Positions 7,621 through 16,583 are shown, counted from the first letter of the stretch. The stretch: DNA of 64,000 nt from an uncultured Acidimicrobiales bacterium (GCA_938023735.1 CALJDK010000036.1:1-64000), one strand, 5' to 3'. A program made the numbers and translations. The notes: generated from the letters alone by a model not told the origin.

Positions 7621-8916
7621 TCAGGACCCTTTGTTGACTCGAACGGTTCGGGTCGATCGCACATCGAGCGCCATCGTGTCGGCGTCGTCGACCTTCTTTT
7701 TCAAACGAACGGTGCCGGATTTCGGGTCGTCGACCTCGACAACCTTCTCCAACAGCTTCACCGTGTCGCCGTTGCCGGCTTCGTGCGCCAATTGCACCGC
7801 CCGGCCAAGTTTCACGGTGGCCGTTGCCCCATCGCCGGAATCTCGGGCTGCCAACCCCTCGGCGATTGCATCAGCCAATTCGGCTTGGCCCGTATAGTGA
7901 GCGACCTCGCGATTTATTCGGGTAGAGAGCGCCTCGTCGTTGGTCCAGATTGCTCGCACCAGCGCGCTCGGCTGTTCGACATCGTCGATGGTGAGCATGA
8001 CTCGGGCACCAAGTCGTTCGTCGCCGACGTTGCCTACCGGGATACGAATGCGCAGGTGGTAATCGCGCGATTCGTCGCCCGCCCAAGCTCCCAATGGGTA
8101 ATCGTTGGTAAGCGCCTTCACCGGCATTGCCTTCGAGGTGAGATCGTCAATGTTGGGAGCTACCTGTTTGATGAACTCCACCTGCGAGCCTTGTGGGGTC
8201 CACAACCGAAGCGAGACCGATCCAACCTCTTTCCCCATGGCCGCTTGCGTGAGTGCTCGGAACTCGGCCTCCATGTCGGCGGGGCTGGGAATGATGTCGA
8301 CCGTACCCAAAAGGGCGTTGGCGATGCGACGAAGCTCGTCGATGTTCCAATCGGTTCCGAGACCCCGAGCATCACACTGAAACAGACCGCTGCATTGGGC
8401 AATGGCGTTGTTAAGCGCCCGGTCGCTTTCGCTTTGGTTCTTGCCGTCGGTAAGCAGGATGCAGTGGTTGATGGAGTTGGGTACCCCATTGAAGATTCCG
8501 GCGGCCGCAGTGAGCCAGGTGCCGATGGCGGTACCGCCCTTGGCCCGAACTCTCGACACGACACCCTTGGCGGCTTCGCGGGTTTGACCGTCGGCCCGAG
8601 CTACGGCGCCGGCTTCCTGCGGGTACAGCGCGTACGCGCCGTCGACGCCGGCCACGATGGCAAACAGCGTGCCGTCGCTGAGCGTGTCGATGGCGGCCAT
8701 GGTGGCCTCACGAGCCGCCCGCATTTTGAGGCCGCCGTCTTCGTTCATCGACCCCGAACAGTCGATCACGATGACCTCGACCCGTTCTTGCCCGGCCGGC
8801 GGCGCTGCCGCACCTCCAGACCCGCCCGAAGCGGTCACCGTGACCACGGCGTCGACAACATCGGCGCCTTCGTGGAGATACTCGTTCTGAAAAACTTCGG
8901 CCTTAAAGTCAGCCAC
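7621..8916 (-). CDS. von Willebrand factor A (TerY-like) protein
   Basis: This 431-residue cytoplasmic vWA protein carries an intact MIDAS metal site: DCSGS (D52, S54, S56), a threonine in KGGTAIGTWL, and the aspartate of LLTDGKN. The C-terminal half (about 240-430) is a beta-rich then helical region without a recognised motif. The track start adds 67 residues rich in N/P/T that are read from the PP2C gene in another frame. I prefer the GTG at 8916, preceded by AGGA eight nt upstream, which overlaps the PP2C stop by 8 nt. No transmembrane segment or signal peptide is seen. Kinase, PP2C and vWA together match the TerY-type phosphorylation triad of Ter stress systems. The vWA probably assembles a metal-dependent complex controlled by phosphorylation (inference). 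Confidence 0.85.
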   Translation of the reverse strand: MADFKAEVFQNEYLHEGADVVDAVVTVTASGGSGGAAAPPAGQERVEVIVIDCSGSMNEDGGLKMRAAREATMAAIDTLSDGTLFAIVAGVDGAYALYPQEAGAVARADGQTREAAKGVVSRVRAKGGTAIGTWLTAAAGIFNGVPNSINHCILLTDGKNQSESDRALNNAIAQCSGLFQCDARGLGTDWNIDELRRIANALLGTVDIIPSPADMEAEFRALTQAAMGKEVGSVSLRLWTPQGSQVEFIKQVAPNIDDLTSKAMPVKALTNDYPLGAWAGDESRDYHLRIRIPVGNVGDERLGARVMLTIDDVEQPSALVRAIWTNDEALSTRINREVAHYTGQAELADAIAEGLAARDSGDGATATVKLGRAVQLAHEAGNGDTVKLLEKVVEVDDPKSGTVRLKKKVDDADTMALDVRSTRTVRVNKGS

Positions 8917-10018
8917 GGGCGCCGTCCTGTTCTCTTTCTGGGTCTTGTTCGGGGTCGGGGTCTTGTTCTGGGTCCGAATCGGGTTCGGATTCTGGGTCGG
9001 GTTGGGTTTCTTCGGATTCTGGGTGAGCAGCAGGGTTACCCGAGTGATCGGCAAGTGCGACGGTGGTGTTGTCGTGGCCACCTGACTCCAACGCAAAGCC
9101 CACCAAGTTTTGCGCAAGCGCCAGCAACGTATCGCCTTGATGTGCTGCCACCTGGGCGGTCATTGCCTCGTCGGTATCGGCATAATTCCACAATCCGTCG
9201 CTGCACAACAGCACAAATCCAGCACCCCCCGTATGGGTGGCGATGCCGGGTTCAAGATCGAGGGCATCGTCGCCCAACCAGCGAGTGATGGTATGGGCTC
9301 GGCGATCGGCGTTGGCCTCCTCGGCGGTCATCAACCCATCGGCAACCTGTTCGCGCGCCCACGAATGATCGATGGTCAGTTGGGTGACCTCGCCCTGCTC
9401 GTCGATCCAGTAGGCACGGCTGTCGCCCAACCATCCAATAGTTACGTCGACGCCCGACTCGCTCACCGAGGTGATCGATGCAACGAACGTGCACGATGGC
9501 GACCCTTTGGAGCTGGCGCCCTTTGCTACCGGTACCTCAAGCGCCGCTGCTTGCCCCGCAGCCACTGCGGCCTGCATGGCCGCGACGTGGTCGGACTCGC
9601 CGTTCTCGAGTGCGGCAACGAGGACACCGGTGGCAGCAGTAGTTGCCTGAAACGATGCCTGTTCTGGATTGTCGGTGGACGACACGCCATCGCACACCAC
9701 CAGCACCGAACTGGTACCTACCTGCGCGACCGCTCCGTGATCTTCGTTGCGATGGTGTCGCTTGCCGCGATCGGTAACCACCACCGTCCAACCCTGGTCG
9801 TCCTCGAGATGATCGCGGGCCTCGGGCTGTTTATGACCGCAGCTGCCGCAGTAGCCGTCGGCGGCGATATCGGTACTGGGTGCTGCGCAGCTGACACATG
9901 GGTCGCTCGACGCCGTCGACAGCGCTGAGTCGGCGGTGCCATCGAGGTCGGCGCCGCACGCTTCGCACCACTCTCCACCGCTCGCCGGCTCGGCGCAGGC
10001 CGGACACACTTGTGCCAT
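8909..10018 (-). CDS. PP2C-family serine/threonine phosphatase with N-terminal zinc ribbons
   Basis: This 369-residue predicted Mg/Mn-dependent phosphatase has the PP2C motifs: RGKRHHRNEDHG, VVCDGVSS, IGWLGDSRAYWI, LLCSDGLWNY and GHDNTTVAL, supplying the metal-binding aspartates. Two zinc-ribbon segments precede it (CPAC/CEAC at about 5-21 and CVSC/CGSC at about 42-61), matching those of the neighbouring kinase and FHA protein. The C-terminus is a strongly acidic proline-rich tail of DPE repeats (about 325-365). The start overlaps the kinase stop (TGATG). It is the likely eraser for phosphorylation made by the adjacent kinase. Confidence 0.9.
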   Translation of the reverse strand: MAQVCPACAEPASGGEWCEACGADLDGTADSALSTASSDPCVSCAAPSTDIAADGYCGSCGHKQPEARDHLEDDQGWTVVVTDRGKRHHRNEDHGAVAQVGTSSVLVVCDGVSSTDNPEQASFQATTAATGVLVAALENGESDHVAAMQAAVAAGQAAALEVPVAKGASSKGSPSCTFVASITSVSESGVDVTIGWLGDSRAYWIDEQGEVTQLTIDHSWAREQVADGLMTAEEANADRRAHTITRWLGDDALDLEPGIATHTGGAGFVLLCSDGLWNYADTDEAMTAQVAAHQGDTLLALAQNLVGFALESGGHDNTTVALADHSGNPAAHPESEETQPDPESEPDSDPEQDPDPEQDPEREQDGARG

Positions 10019-12501
10019 CAGACCAGGCTCCGGGGCCGTACCAGGTTGGCCTTGTCGACGAGTTCGAACCGCTCGGCGTCGGTTGGAGCCATACGTGCCT
10101 GGTCGCGATACACCGCCTCAAGCTTGGCGCGCAGGTCGAGTTCGGTAAGTCCACCACCAAACAACTTCTTTGACGCGTCGGGTGCAAGCGCACCGGTACC
10201 CATGGCCGCCAAGGCCCGTTCGAGTACTTCGGCGGCGAGCCGCGATCGTTCGGCGGCGTCGATCTGCAACTGGTCGATGGTTTGGGCCGCGGCTTCGAGT
10301 TCGGATGACGACGGTGCGTCGCTACTGCGAACCCCGGCCAAGGTGCGGGCTGACTCGACCTGAGCACCAGCAAAGGCCGCCGAGCTAGGAGGTACCCGTC
10401 GATACGCGGCAACGGCGCCGGCGCGGTCGCCCTCTGCGGCCCGGCACCGGGCCAAGCCAAAGGGCGCGGAGACAAAAGTCGAATCCACCGAGGCCGCAAG
10501 CTCATACAGGGAGGCGGCCCGCCCGTACTCGCCCGCCCGTTCGGCGGCGATAGCCACCGCCACCTTGGGGGCAACCTCGCCCGGGATCTCGGTCCAGACG
10601 TTGCTCAGTGCCTCGGCCGCCCCGGTGGGGTCATCGTTCTCAAGCTTGAGAAGTCCTCGGTACCAGTTGATTCGCCAATCCCAGGGGTCGGCTGCTTCGA
10701 TGCTGTCGAGGGTCGAGGTGATATGCCCCGAACCAGCGCCGCCACCTTGCAACAGCGCTTGCACAGTGCGAAGTCGAACCTCACGCGTGTCAGGGAGTGA
10801 TCCGTCTTTCAACCCCGCACTTATCACTTCGAGTGCCCGAGCGGGTTCGACATCTTCGATGCCTAAGAGGAACGAAGCGGCAGGGTCGGCCGGGTCGACC
10901 TTTGGATGCGGAAGAACTCGCCAATCGGGTGTATCGACCAGAGAGTTATCTTCGGCGTCGATAAGTAGCGTTGCCAACTGATCGCCCTCGAAGAGTTCGC
11001 TGGGAACCGGGCGCGGGCTTCGTTGGGTGACCGCCACAATCTCGCGGAGTACGCCAGTGAGTTGCGCTGCGGTTTCGTCGGCGTCTTGAAAACGGTCGTC
11101 GGGGTGGTGGGCGGTGGCCTTGAGGAGGAACCGGTAGAGCGACTCCCACTCGGCGAACAGCGGCACCTCAGCCGGACCGGGAAGTGTGTGCTCGAAGGTG
11201 CCCTTGTGGAACACAAAGTCAAGAATCATCACGGCCAGCGTTCGACCCACCGTGAAGATGTCGGACGACACCGAGGGACCCATGGTGGCGATTTCGGGCG
11301 CCTGAAATCCTCGGGTTCCGAAGATGGCAGCATCGTCGTCGTCGATCTGCATCACGCCGCCCACATCGATGAGCTTCACACCGTCGCCAACACTCATGAC
11401 GTTGGCCGGCTTGAGATCGTTGTAGACCAGCCCCGACTCGTGGAGGTACCCAAGTGCGGGAAGAATGCCCAAGATGTAGGCGATGGCGTCGGTGACAGGT
11501 AGAGGGTTGGGTACTCCGCCGTTTGCCTTGCGTCGGTCTTTCAGCTTCGAGTTGAGCGACTCGCCACCGACGTACTCCATGACGATGTAGCCAGCACCAG
11601 CATGGGTGACGAAGTTGTAGATGTTGACGATGCTTCCGTGTTCGATGCGCGCAAGAAACTGGCGCTCGGCAACCGCCGATGCCGCGGCATCTTCGTCGTC
11701 GGAGTTGAGAAGCCCCTTCAGTACGACCCACCGGTCGGAGACGGCTTTGTCCTTGCCGAGGTAGATCCACCCCATACCGCCGTGAGCGAGCGGGCCAAGA
11801 ATCTCGTACTGCCCGGCCACCAGATCGCCCGCAGCCAACGATGGTGCGTTGGTAGTGAAATCAAACGGGGTCCGGCAGTTTCCACAGAAACCCTGCACTC
11901 GGCCGGAGCGATTGTCAGATGAGCGACCCACCTCGTTCCCACAGGTTGTACACACCCGCTTCTCTTCGGGCACAACACCCAGAACGCTCTGAATCTTCTC
12001 GGCCGACATGAGCGCCGCTGCCGGGTCGCCCTCAGGGGTCGGCGGCACCGTAACCAGGCCGAGACCGAGCCGTTCGCGAGCGATTCCGGTTCGGCGGGTG
12101 CTGGCAGTTCGGCGGGTCGATGTGGGGTTGGTGCGCCGCGACGAGGTGCCCGGCGCGGTCGGCGCAGCAAGCGAAGCGGCACTAGCAGCACTGGCGGCAC
12201 CAGCTGAGCCGCTCGAAGCGGTCGACATTGGACCGTGTCCAGCAAGCCCGCACGTATTGCAGTAGCCGTCGGCCTCGACTGTGCCGCCGCACCCAGCCTG
12301 GGAACAGGCAGTCCCCGCCGCGACGGGTGCAACCGAAGGTGCCGAAACCCTTGCTGCAGGAGCGACAGTCTGAGCATTGGACGGAGCAGCGGCTACGGCC
12401 GGTGCGGCCGCGCTACTGGGTGCTTTGGCGCCGCACGTATCGCAGTAGCCATCGCTTGCGTAGGAGCCGGTACAGCCGGCGGTGAGACTACATGAACTCA
12501 T
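10018..12501 (-). CDS. pknG: PknG-type serine/threonine protein kinase
   Basis: At 827 residues it has the PknG architecture. Two zinc-ribbon repeats (about 4-24 and 66-85) are followed by a basic Thr-rich stretch (RRT units, about 122-140) and the PknG-specific RLGLGLV segment. A rubredoxin-like CxxC pair comes next (CTTC about 184, CGNC about 206). The kinase domain (about 230-485) has glycine loop HGGMGW, K262 in VVLKG, catalytic loop YNDLKPANVM with D362, and DVG (D379) in place of DFG. The C-terminal half is helical and TPR-like and ends KANLVRPRSLV, as in mycobacterial PknG. YND instead of HRD is normal for this family. Mycobacterial PknG controls 2-oxoglutarate metabolism through an FHA protein. 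Here an FHA gene is in the operon, but glnX and glnH are not. Start and stop overlap both neighbours (ATGA, TGATG). Confidence 0.93.
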   Translation of the reverse strand: MSSCSLTAGCTGSYASDGYCDTCGAKAPSSAAAPAVAAAPSNAQTVAPAARVSAPSVAPVAAGTACSQAGCGGTVEADGYCNTCGLAGHGPMSTASSGSAGAASAASAASLAAPTAPGTSSRRTNPTSTRRTASTRRTGIARERLGLGLVTVPPTPEGDPAAALMSAEKIQSVLGVVPEEKRVCTTCGNEVGRSSDNRSGRVQGFCGNCRTPFDFTTNAPSLAAGDLVAGQYEILGPLAHGGMGWIYLGKDKAVSDRWVVLKGLLNSDDEDAAASAVAERQFLARIEHGSIVNIYNFVTHAGAGYIVMEYVGGESLNSKLKDRRKANGGVPNPLPVTDAIAYILGILPALGYLHESGLVYNDLKPANVMSVGDGVKLIDVGGVMQIDDDDAAIFGTRGFQAPEIATMGPSVSSDIFTVGRTLAVMILDFVFHKGTFEHTLPGPAEVPLFAEWESLYRFLLKATAHHPDDRFQDADETAAQLTGVLREIVAVTQRSPRPVPSELFEGDQLATLLIDAEDNSLVDTPDWRVLPHPKVDPADPAASFLLGIEDVEPARALEVISAGLKDGSLPDTREVRLRTVQALLQGGGAGSGHITSTLDSIEAADPWDWRINWYRGLLKLENDDPTGAAEALSNVWTEIPGEVAPKVAVAIAAERAGEYGRAASLYELAASVDSTFVSAPFGLARCRAAEGDRAGAVAAYRRVPPSSAAFAGAQVESARTLAGVRSSDAPSSSELEAAAQTIDQLQIDAAERSRLAAEVLERALAAMGTGALAPDASKKLFGGGLTELDLRAKLEAVYRDQARMAPTDAERFELVDKANLVRPRSLV

Positions 12502-13802
12502 GAAGCTGCTCCTGGGGACTCGATGGGCTTGCCGGGCAAACGCATAGCGTTCCCGAATCCGGCTACCAGCATGTTGGCCCGTTCAAGGTCGGTCGGTGAA
12601 GTAAATAACTCGTTGTGGGCTTCGTCGTGCAGGTCCGAAAGCGCAGGATCCTCGGCCCGGCCGAGCGCCGCTGCCTTGGCCCAATAGGCCGCCAGAAGCC
12701 CGCGTAACTCGTCGCGTTCGCGTAGCGGCGCCGAATTGATGGAGTACGCCCTCGAGAGCTGCTCGCGCAGCGCCACAACCTTGGCCATCCACTCGTCGAG
12801 CAGTTGGCGCTTCTGCTGCCAGTCGCCACTACCCGCCCGTAGTTCGTCGGCCCGAGCTGCGAGACCGTTGTCGCCGTCGATGATGGCAACGTCGGGGGTA
12901 CGAATGAGGCCCTGCACGTCGACGATCTTGGCGGTGGACTGCGTGTGTGCGGTCGCGGCGCGGTTGCGGAGCATTCGAAGCTCGGCCAGGTGGGTCTCGG
13001 ACTCAGCGATATCGCCATCGAGCTGGTCATAACCCCGAGCGATGTCGGCCATCTGATGTGTGGCATCAGCGACCAGCGTGTCGAGATCGCTGGCGAAGTC
13101 CCGACTCAGCGAGATGGGGTCTTGCGCCAGCGCTGACTTCACGTCTCGGAGTCGAGCCTGAAGCACGGTAAGCGTCGGATCGGAGATTCCGAGCCGGCTT
13201 GCATCGGCCTTCAACCGGTCGAGGGTTGTTTCGGCACCCGAGGTTCGCGGTACCACCTCGGTCCACACCTGATCGACCGTCGCCACCGCGTCGCGTATTG
13301 GCTCATAGACCAATCGCATTTCGCTGAGCAGCTCTTCGATGGTGCCGTACACATCGGCGCTGCCAACGTCGAGCAGGTCTCGTTGGATCACGGTTCGCTC
13401 ATCGACCTGCAACACCACGGTGTCGCCAGTGAGCAGTTCGGTGAGTTGTTGGCGACGCTCACTACTCATGCGGCCGTCGTCACGGATACCTCGGGCGTCG
13501 TTAAGGGTGCGTTGCAGCTGCCCAAGCCACCGCCAAAGTTCGGGGCTTTTCTCCATCGCTGGCCCAACCGTGGCGAGGGTGGTACCTCGAAGCCCACCGG
13601 CGCTCAGAATCTTGAACGTTGGATGCTCGTCAAGCTCGAGAAGATTGGCCGCAATCCGCGCTTCGGCAGCGCCGTAGCGAGTGAGAAGTTCGTCGATCTG
13701 TTCGGTTTGCAGCAACCGGGTTTCCCTTTGGGATTCGTGGTTCCGAACAGCGTACAGCCCGCTCAGTAGCGGTGTCTTTTTCTGTCCGCGTCGGGAAGAC
13801 AA
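12498..13802 (-). CDS. Coiled-coil protein of unknown function, first gene of the pknG operon
   Basis: I do not recognise a family. The 434-residue product is almost entirely helical, with heptad-like stretches (for example around IDELLTRYGAAEARIAANLLELDEH and the 200-330 region) and no cysteine pairs, signal peptide or clear membrane segment. The position immediately before the PknG kinase (ATGA overlap) suggests a scaffold or input partner, taking the place that glnX/glnH hold in mycobacteria. The start is uncertain. The track start is a TTG with no ribosome site; a second TTG at 13715 (LLQTEQIDEL) is preceded by AGGGA with six nt spacing and may be the real start, shortening the protein by 29 residues. 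Confidence 0.7.
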   Translation of the reverse strand: MSSRRGQKKTPLLSGLYAVRNHESQRETRLLQTEQIDELLTRYGAAEARIAANLLELDEHPTFKILSAGGLRGTTLATVGPAMEKSPELWRWLGQLQRTLNDARGIRDDGRMSSERRQQLTELLTGDTVVLQVDERTVIQRDLLDVGSADVYGTIEELLSEMRLVYEPIRDAVATVDQVWTEVVPRTSGAETTLDRLKADASRLGISDPTLTVLQARLRDVKSALAQDPISLSRDFASDLDTLVADATHQMADIARGYDQLDGDIAESETHLAELRMLRNRAATAHTQSTAKIVDVQGLIRTPDVAIIDGDNGLAARADELRAGSGDWQQKRQLLDEWMAKVVALREQLSRAYSINSAPLRERDELRGLLAAYWAKAAALGRAEDPALSDLHDEAHNELFTSPTDLERANMLVAGFGNAMRLPGKPIESPGAAS

Positions 13803-13826
13803 ACGAAACGTGGTGATTGGAAGCGG

Positions 13827-13832
13827 ATTTTA
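13827..13832 (-). promoter_or_regulatory. Predicted -10 element for the pknG operon
   Basis: TAAAAT read on the complement lies 24 nt upstream of the first possible start of the operon, in the gap divergent from DUF2277. No convincing -35 hexamer is seen. Confidence 0.4.
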
Positions 13833-13856
13833 TCGGCCACGGCGCAAGCCGACCTC

Positions 13857-13862
13857 TAGATT
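13857..13862 (+). promoter_or_regulatory. -10 element of a leaderless promoter for DUF2277
   Basis: TAGATT is followed by exactly six bases and then ATG, so transcription should start at or beside the start codon. Confidence 0.55.
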
Positions 13863-13868
13863 GGGGTC

Positions 13869-14123
13869 ATGTGTCGAAACATCACCACCCTGCGAGGGCT
13901 CGAACCCACCGCTACCGACGACGAAATCGTTGCTGCTGCTCAGCAGTATTGCCGCAAGGTAAGCGGTGTGCAGAAGACCTCGGCCAACACCGAAGAGGCC
14001 TTCGAGCGCGCTGTTGCTTTGGTAGCCGCTGCCACCACCGATCTGCTCCGAGATCTCCCGCCGCGAAAGCAGCCACCCAAAACCGAACCTCCGCTTCGCC
14101 GACTGGCTCGCGCCAAAAGCTAG
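13869..14123 (+). CDS. DUF2277 family small protein
   Basis: This 84-residue protein opens with the DUF2277 signature MCRNI-TL-G-EP-ATD-E and continues AAQQYCRKVSG, matching that family of short bacterial proteins of unknown function. The C-terminus is basic and proline-rich. It stands alone on the plus strand between two minus-strand units, with a leaderless promoter (TAGATT-N6-ATG). Its stop abuts the convergent amidase stop with no gap. No function can be assigned. Confidence 0.85.
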   Translation: MCRNITTLRGLEPTATDDEIVAAAQQYCRKVSGVQKTSANTEEAFERAVALVAAATTDLLRDLPPRKQPPKTEPPLRRLARAKS

Positions 14124-15590
14124 CTACGCAAACCCGGGAGGCGGACCGATTGGTTCGATGACCTCGGTGAGCATTCGGGCAACGGCCAACGTGGTGGCGT
14201 CGTGGAGATACGGGCCGACGATCTGGATTCCCACCGGGAGCCCATCGGGCGCAACACCAACGGGCACCACGGTTGCGGGCAGATAGCAGCAGCCCGCTGG
14301 CGCCATCCAGTTGGTGAGGTCCATGTACGGAATCTCTCGCCCGGCCACCTCAGCCATTCTTTTGGCCTGAGGAAAGTGGTGATCGTGAGGAAACGCCGTG
14401 CGGGGCATTACCGGCAGAAGCAGCACATCCCAGTCGACGAAGAAGTCTTCAAAGGACTTTCGCATCTGAAGCCGGCGCTCGTGAAGACTCAACCAGTCGC
14501 GGTGTCGCATTGCGGTGGCTCGGCGGTCGCGAGCGTGCGGGGTATCGCCGTCGTCGGCCGCGAACTTCTCGATTCGTTGCCGGTCGAACCCACCCGATAG
14601 GGCAGCCATCAACAACTGGTTGAACGTGTCGACCACTTTCTCGAGCGTGAACCCCGGCCGCACCGCATCATCGACCCGAGCACCGGCTCCGGCCAGCGCT
14701 GCGGCTGCGCCTTCGAGCAGCGTGCGCACATCGGGGTCGACCGGGCAACGCTCGTCATCGAACCACGTCGCAACCCGCAGTTTGGACACATCGTCGGTCC
14801 GAGCCGGTGGAAGATTGAGCGACCAGCCCGGGGCGTCCCAGCGGTCGGGGCCAATCATCAGGTCGAGTTGTAGCTCAAGGTCGTCGACGCTCCGCGCCAT
14901 TGGTCCATACACAGCCAGGTCGGCCATGGTGAACATGCCTGGCGGACTCGGAATGTGGCCGTGGCCGGGTGCCACCGCGTAACTGGGCTTATGGCCCATC
15001 ACGCCGCACATATGCGACGGAAGTCGAATCGAGCCGCCGATATCGCTCCCTAACTCGATGGGCGTGAACCCGGCAGCCAACGCCGCACCCGCTCCACCCG
15101 ACGAACCACCGGGAGTGCGGGTTGTATCCCACGGGTTGTTGGTGGTGCCGAAGACCTCGTTGAAGCTTTGAAGATCGCCAGCCCAGATGGGGAGGTTGGT
15201 TTTCGCATACGGAATCGCTCCGGCATCGCGCATGCTGGCCACCGCCCAAGCATCTTCGGTTGGCACATAGTCGGCCAGCTCAGGCGCACCCGAGGTGGTG
15301 AGCATTCCGGCGGTGCTGTAGCTGTCCTTCACCGTCATGGGTACGCCATGCAGCGGCCCGAGCGGTGCGCCACCAGACTTGGCCGCCATCACCGCTTCAT
15401 CGGCCTTCACGGCGGCAGCTCGAGCCTGTTCGGCGTCGACCGTCACCACCGCGTTGATGTCGCCATCGAGCCGTTCGACGCGCTCCAAGAAGTGATCGAG
15501 CACTTCCACGCTCGATAACTCCGACGCAGCAATCAGCTCGGCGAGCCGGGTAGCAGAAGCGAAACTTGGGTTGGTTGGTTCGGGCGCCAT
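14124..15590 (-). CDS. Amidase signature family hydrolase
   Basis: This 488-residue serine hydrolase uses a Ser-cisSer-Lys triad. The lysine is in GVPMTVKDS (about residue 80), and the glycine/serine-rich signature PGGSSGGAGAALAAG followed by GSDIGGSIR supplies the cis-serine and nucleophile. No GatB or GatA context is nearby and the C-terminal part lacks the features of GatA, so it is more likely a catabolic or detoxifying amidase than the tRNA amidotransferase subunit; the substrate is unknown. A TAAGGT hexamer seven nt upstream of the ATG gives a leaderless promoter of its own. Confidence 0.88.
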   Translation of the reverse strand: MAPEPTNPSFASATRLAELIAASELSSVEVLDHFLERVERLDGDINAVVTVDAEQARAAAVKADEAVMAAKSGGAPLGPLHGVPMTVKDSYSTAGMLTTSGAPELADYVPTEDAWAVASMRDAGAIPYAKTNLPIWAGDLQSFNEVFGTTNNPWDTTRTPGGSSGGAGAALAAGFTPIELGSDIGGSIRLPSHMCGVMGHKPSYAVAPGHGHIPSPPGMFTMADLAVYGPMARSVDDLELQLDLMIGPDRWDAPGWSLNLPPARTDDVSKLRVATWFDDERCPVDPDVRTLLEGAAAALAGAGARVDDAVRPGFTLEKVVDTFNQLLMAALSGGFDRQRIEKFAADDGDTPHARDRRATAMRHRDWLSLHERRLQMRKSFEDFFVDWDVLLLPVMPRTAFPHDHHFPQAKRMAEVAGREIPYMDLTNWMAPAGCCYLPATVVPVGVAPDGLPVGIQIVGPYLHDATTLAVARMLTEVIEPIGPPPGFA

Positions 15591-15597
15591 AGCGCCG

Positions 15598-15603
15598 ACC
15601 TTA
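15598..15603 (-). promoter_or_regulatory. -10 element of a leaderless promoter for the amidase gene
   Basis: On the complement, TAAGGT is followed by seven bases and then the ATG of MAPEPTN. Confidence 0.5.
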
Positions 15604-15640
15604 TGCGGGTCGTCGCATCGCGAGCGAGAATCGTTCCTCG

Positions 15641-16570
15641 CTAGCTTTTACCCCAGCGGCCGCCGAAGCCTCGCTTGGGAGTTTCGGCCGGCGGTGGCGG
15701 GAGTTGCGACGGGTCGAAGTTCTCGGGCGGCGGCGGTAGGTGTTCGTATGAGGGATTGGCCGGCGGCAACGCTCCCGAGAATCGCTCGCGGCTTTCGGCG
15801 GTGATGACGTTGCCGGAGTTGGCCGGATTCTGAGAGTCGGGCCCGAACTCGCTGAAACCGGTCTCGCGAAGCGGCGCGCTGCGGAAGAACTCGTCGGCGT
15901 GCTTTGCCAGGTTCCGAACCATCGTGAAGTTGGCGCCGCCGCCAATGACTGCGCCGATACCAAAGGGAAGAAGCCGCCCAACCGTGGCGATGCCGCGGCG
16001 GGTGCCGTACTTCGTAAGTACATGGGTTCCGAGCGAACCATTGACCCGCTCGATCACCTCTAGGGGCATCTTCATGCCTTGGACACCCGTGGGGTTCATG
16101 TTCATCTTGTCGACCAAGGCGGTGAATTCGGTGGCCGCTTCATCGCCGAACGCCAGAATCGAGAGCACCCAGGCTCGCCGCTGCTCAGGGCTGGCATTGG
16201 TGTGACCGTGGATGGCCGCAATGGTCATGATGAGATCGGTGGAACGGAGGGCGAGCCACGCAACATCGGCCGTTAGCCAACTGGCGGCCGCCGCCGTACC
16301 AAGGCCGGGGGTTGCTGCCGCAGCACCGGTTGCGGCGCCAGCGCTGGTGAGTTCTTTCTGGAACGAGTTGTAGAGCTCGGCGAGTCGCTGATCGCGGGTT
16401 CCCTGCGTTTTGGCGGCCCGGTCGAGCGCCCGCTGCCATCGCATCGTCACCGCTTTGTCAACACCCTCGACCATCGCCTTCCCAAGCGCGTCGAGCACGG
16501 GTTGGGGGATCATGTCGGGGCTGAGGGCCTTCTTTGCGGCCTTCTTGGCTATGCGTTTACGAATTGCCAT
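15641..16570 (-). CDS. EcsC family protein
   Basis: The real start is MAIRKRIAKK (309 residues), not the track start 140 codons upstream, which is antisense to non-coding and AIM24 sequence. The basic N-terminus leads into an EcsC-like helical domain (about 25-235). Hydrophobic glycine/alanine-rich stretches (AAATPGLGTAAAASWLTADVAW, LLPFGIGAVIGGGANF) probably associate with the membrane. The C-terminus is proline-rich (LPPPPENFDPSQLPPPP). EcsC is a poorly understood companion of an ABC transporter in Bacillus; none is present here. It sits after AIM24 and the flotillin cassette on the same strand, and has a leaderless promoter (TAGCGT-N7-ATG), so it may be co-regulated rather than co-transcribed. 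Confidence 0.75.
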   Translation of the reverse strand: MAIRKRIAKKAAKKALSPDMIPQPVLDALGKAMVEGVDKAVTMRWQRALDRAAKTQGTRDQRLAELYNSFQKELTSAGAATGAAAATPGLGTAAAASWLTADVAWLALRSTDLIMTIAAIHGHTNASPEQRRAWVLSILAFGDEAATEFTALVDKMNMNPTGVQGMKMPLEVIERVNGSLGTHVLTKYGTRRGIATVGRLLPFGIGAVIGGGANFTMVRNLAKHADEFFRSAPLRETGFSEFGPDSQNPANSGNVITAESRERFSGALPPANPSYEHLPPPPENFDPSQLPPPPAETPKRGFGGRWGKS

Positions 16571-16577
16571 GTCCACT

Positions 16578-16583
16578 ACGCTA
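16578..16583 (-). promoter_or_regulatory. -10 element of a leaderless promoter for the EcsC gene
   Basis: On the complement, TAGCGT is followed by seven bases and then ATG. This site also supports the internal start chosen for the EcsC protein. Confidence 0.5.

Noticed and set aside
10831-12501. Possible catalytic inactivation of the kinase because HRD and DFG are replaced by YND and DVG
   Set aside because: Such substitutions are usual for PknG kinases; Lys262, Asp362 and Asp379 remain.
13875-13910. tRNA T-arm-like GGCTCGAACCC string
   Set aside because: It encodes conserved residues RGLEPT of DUF2277 and has no flanking cloverleaf.
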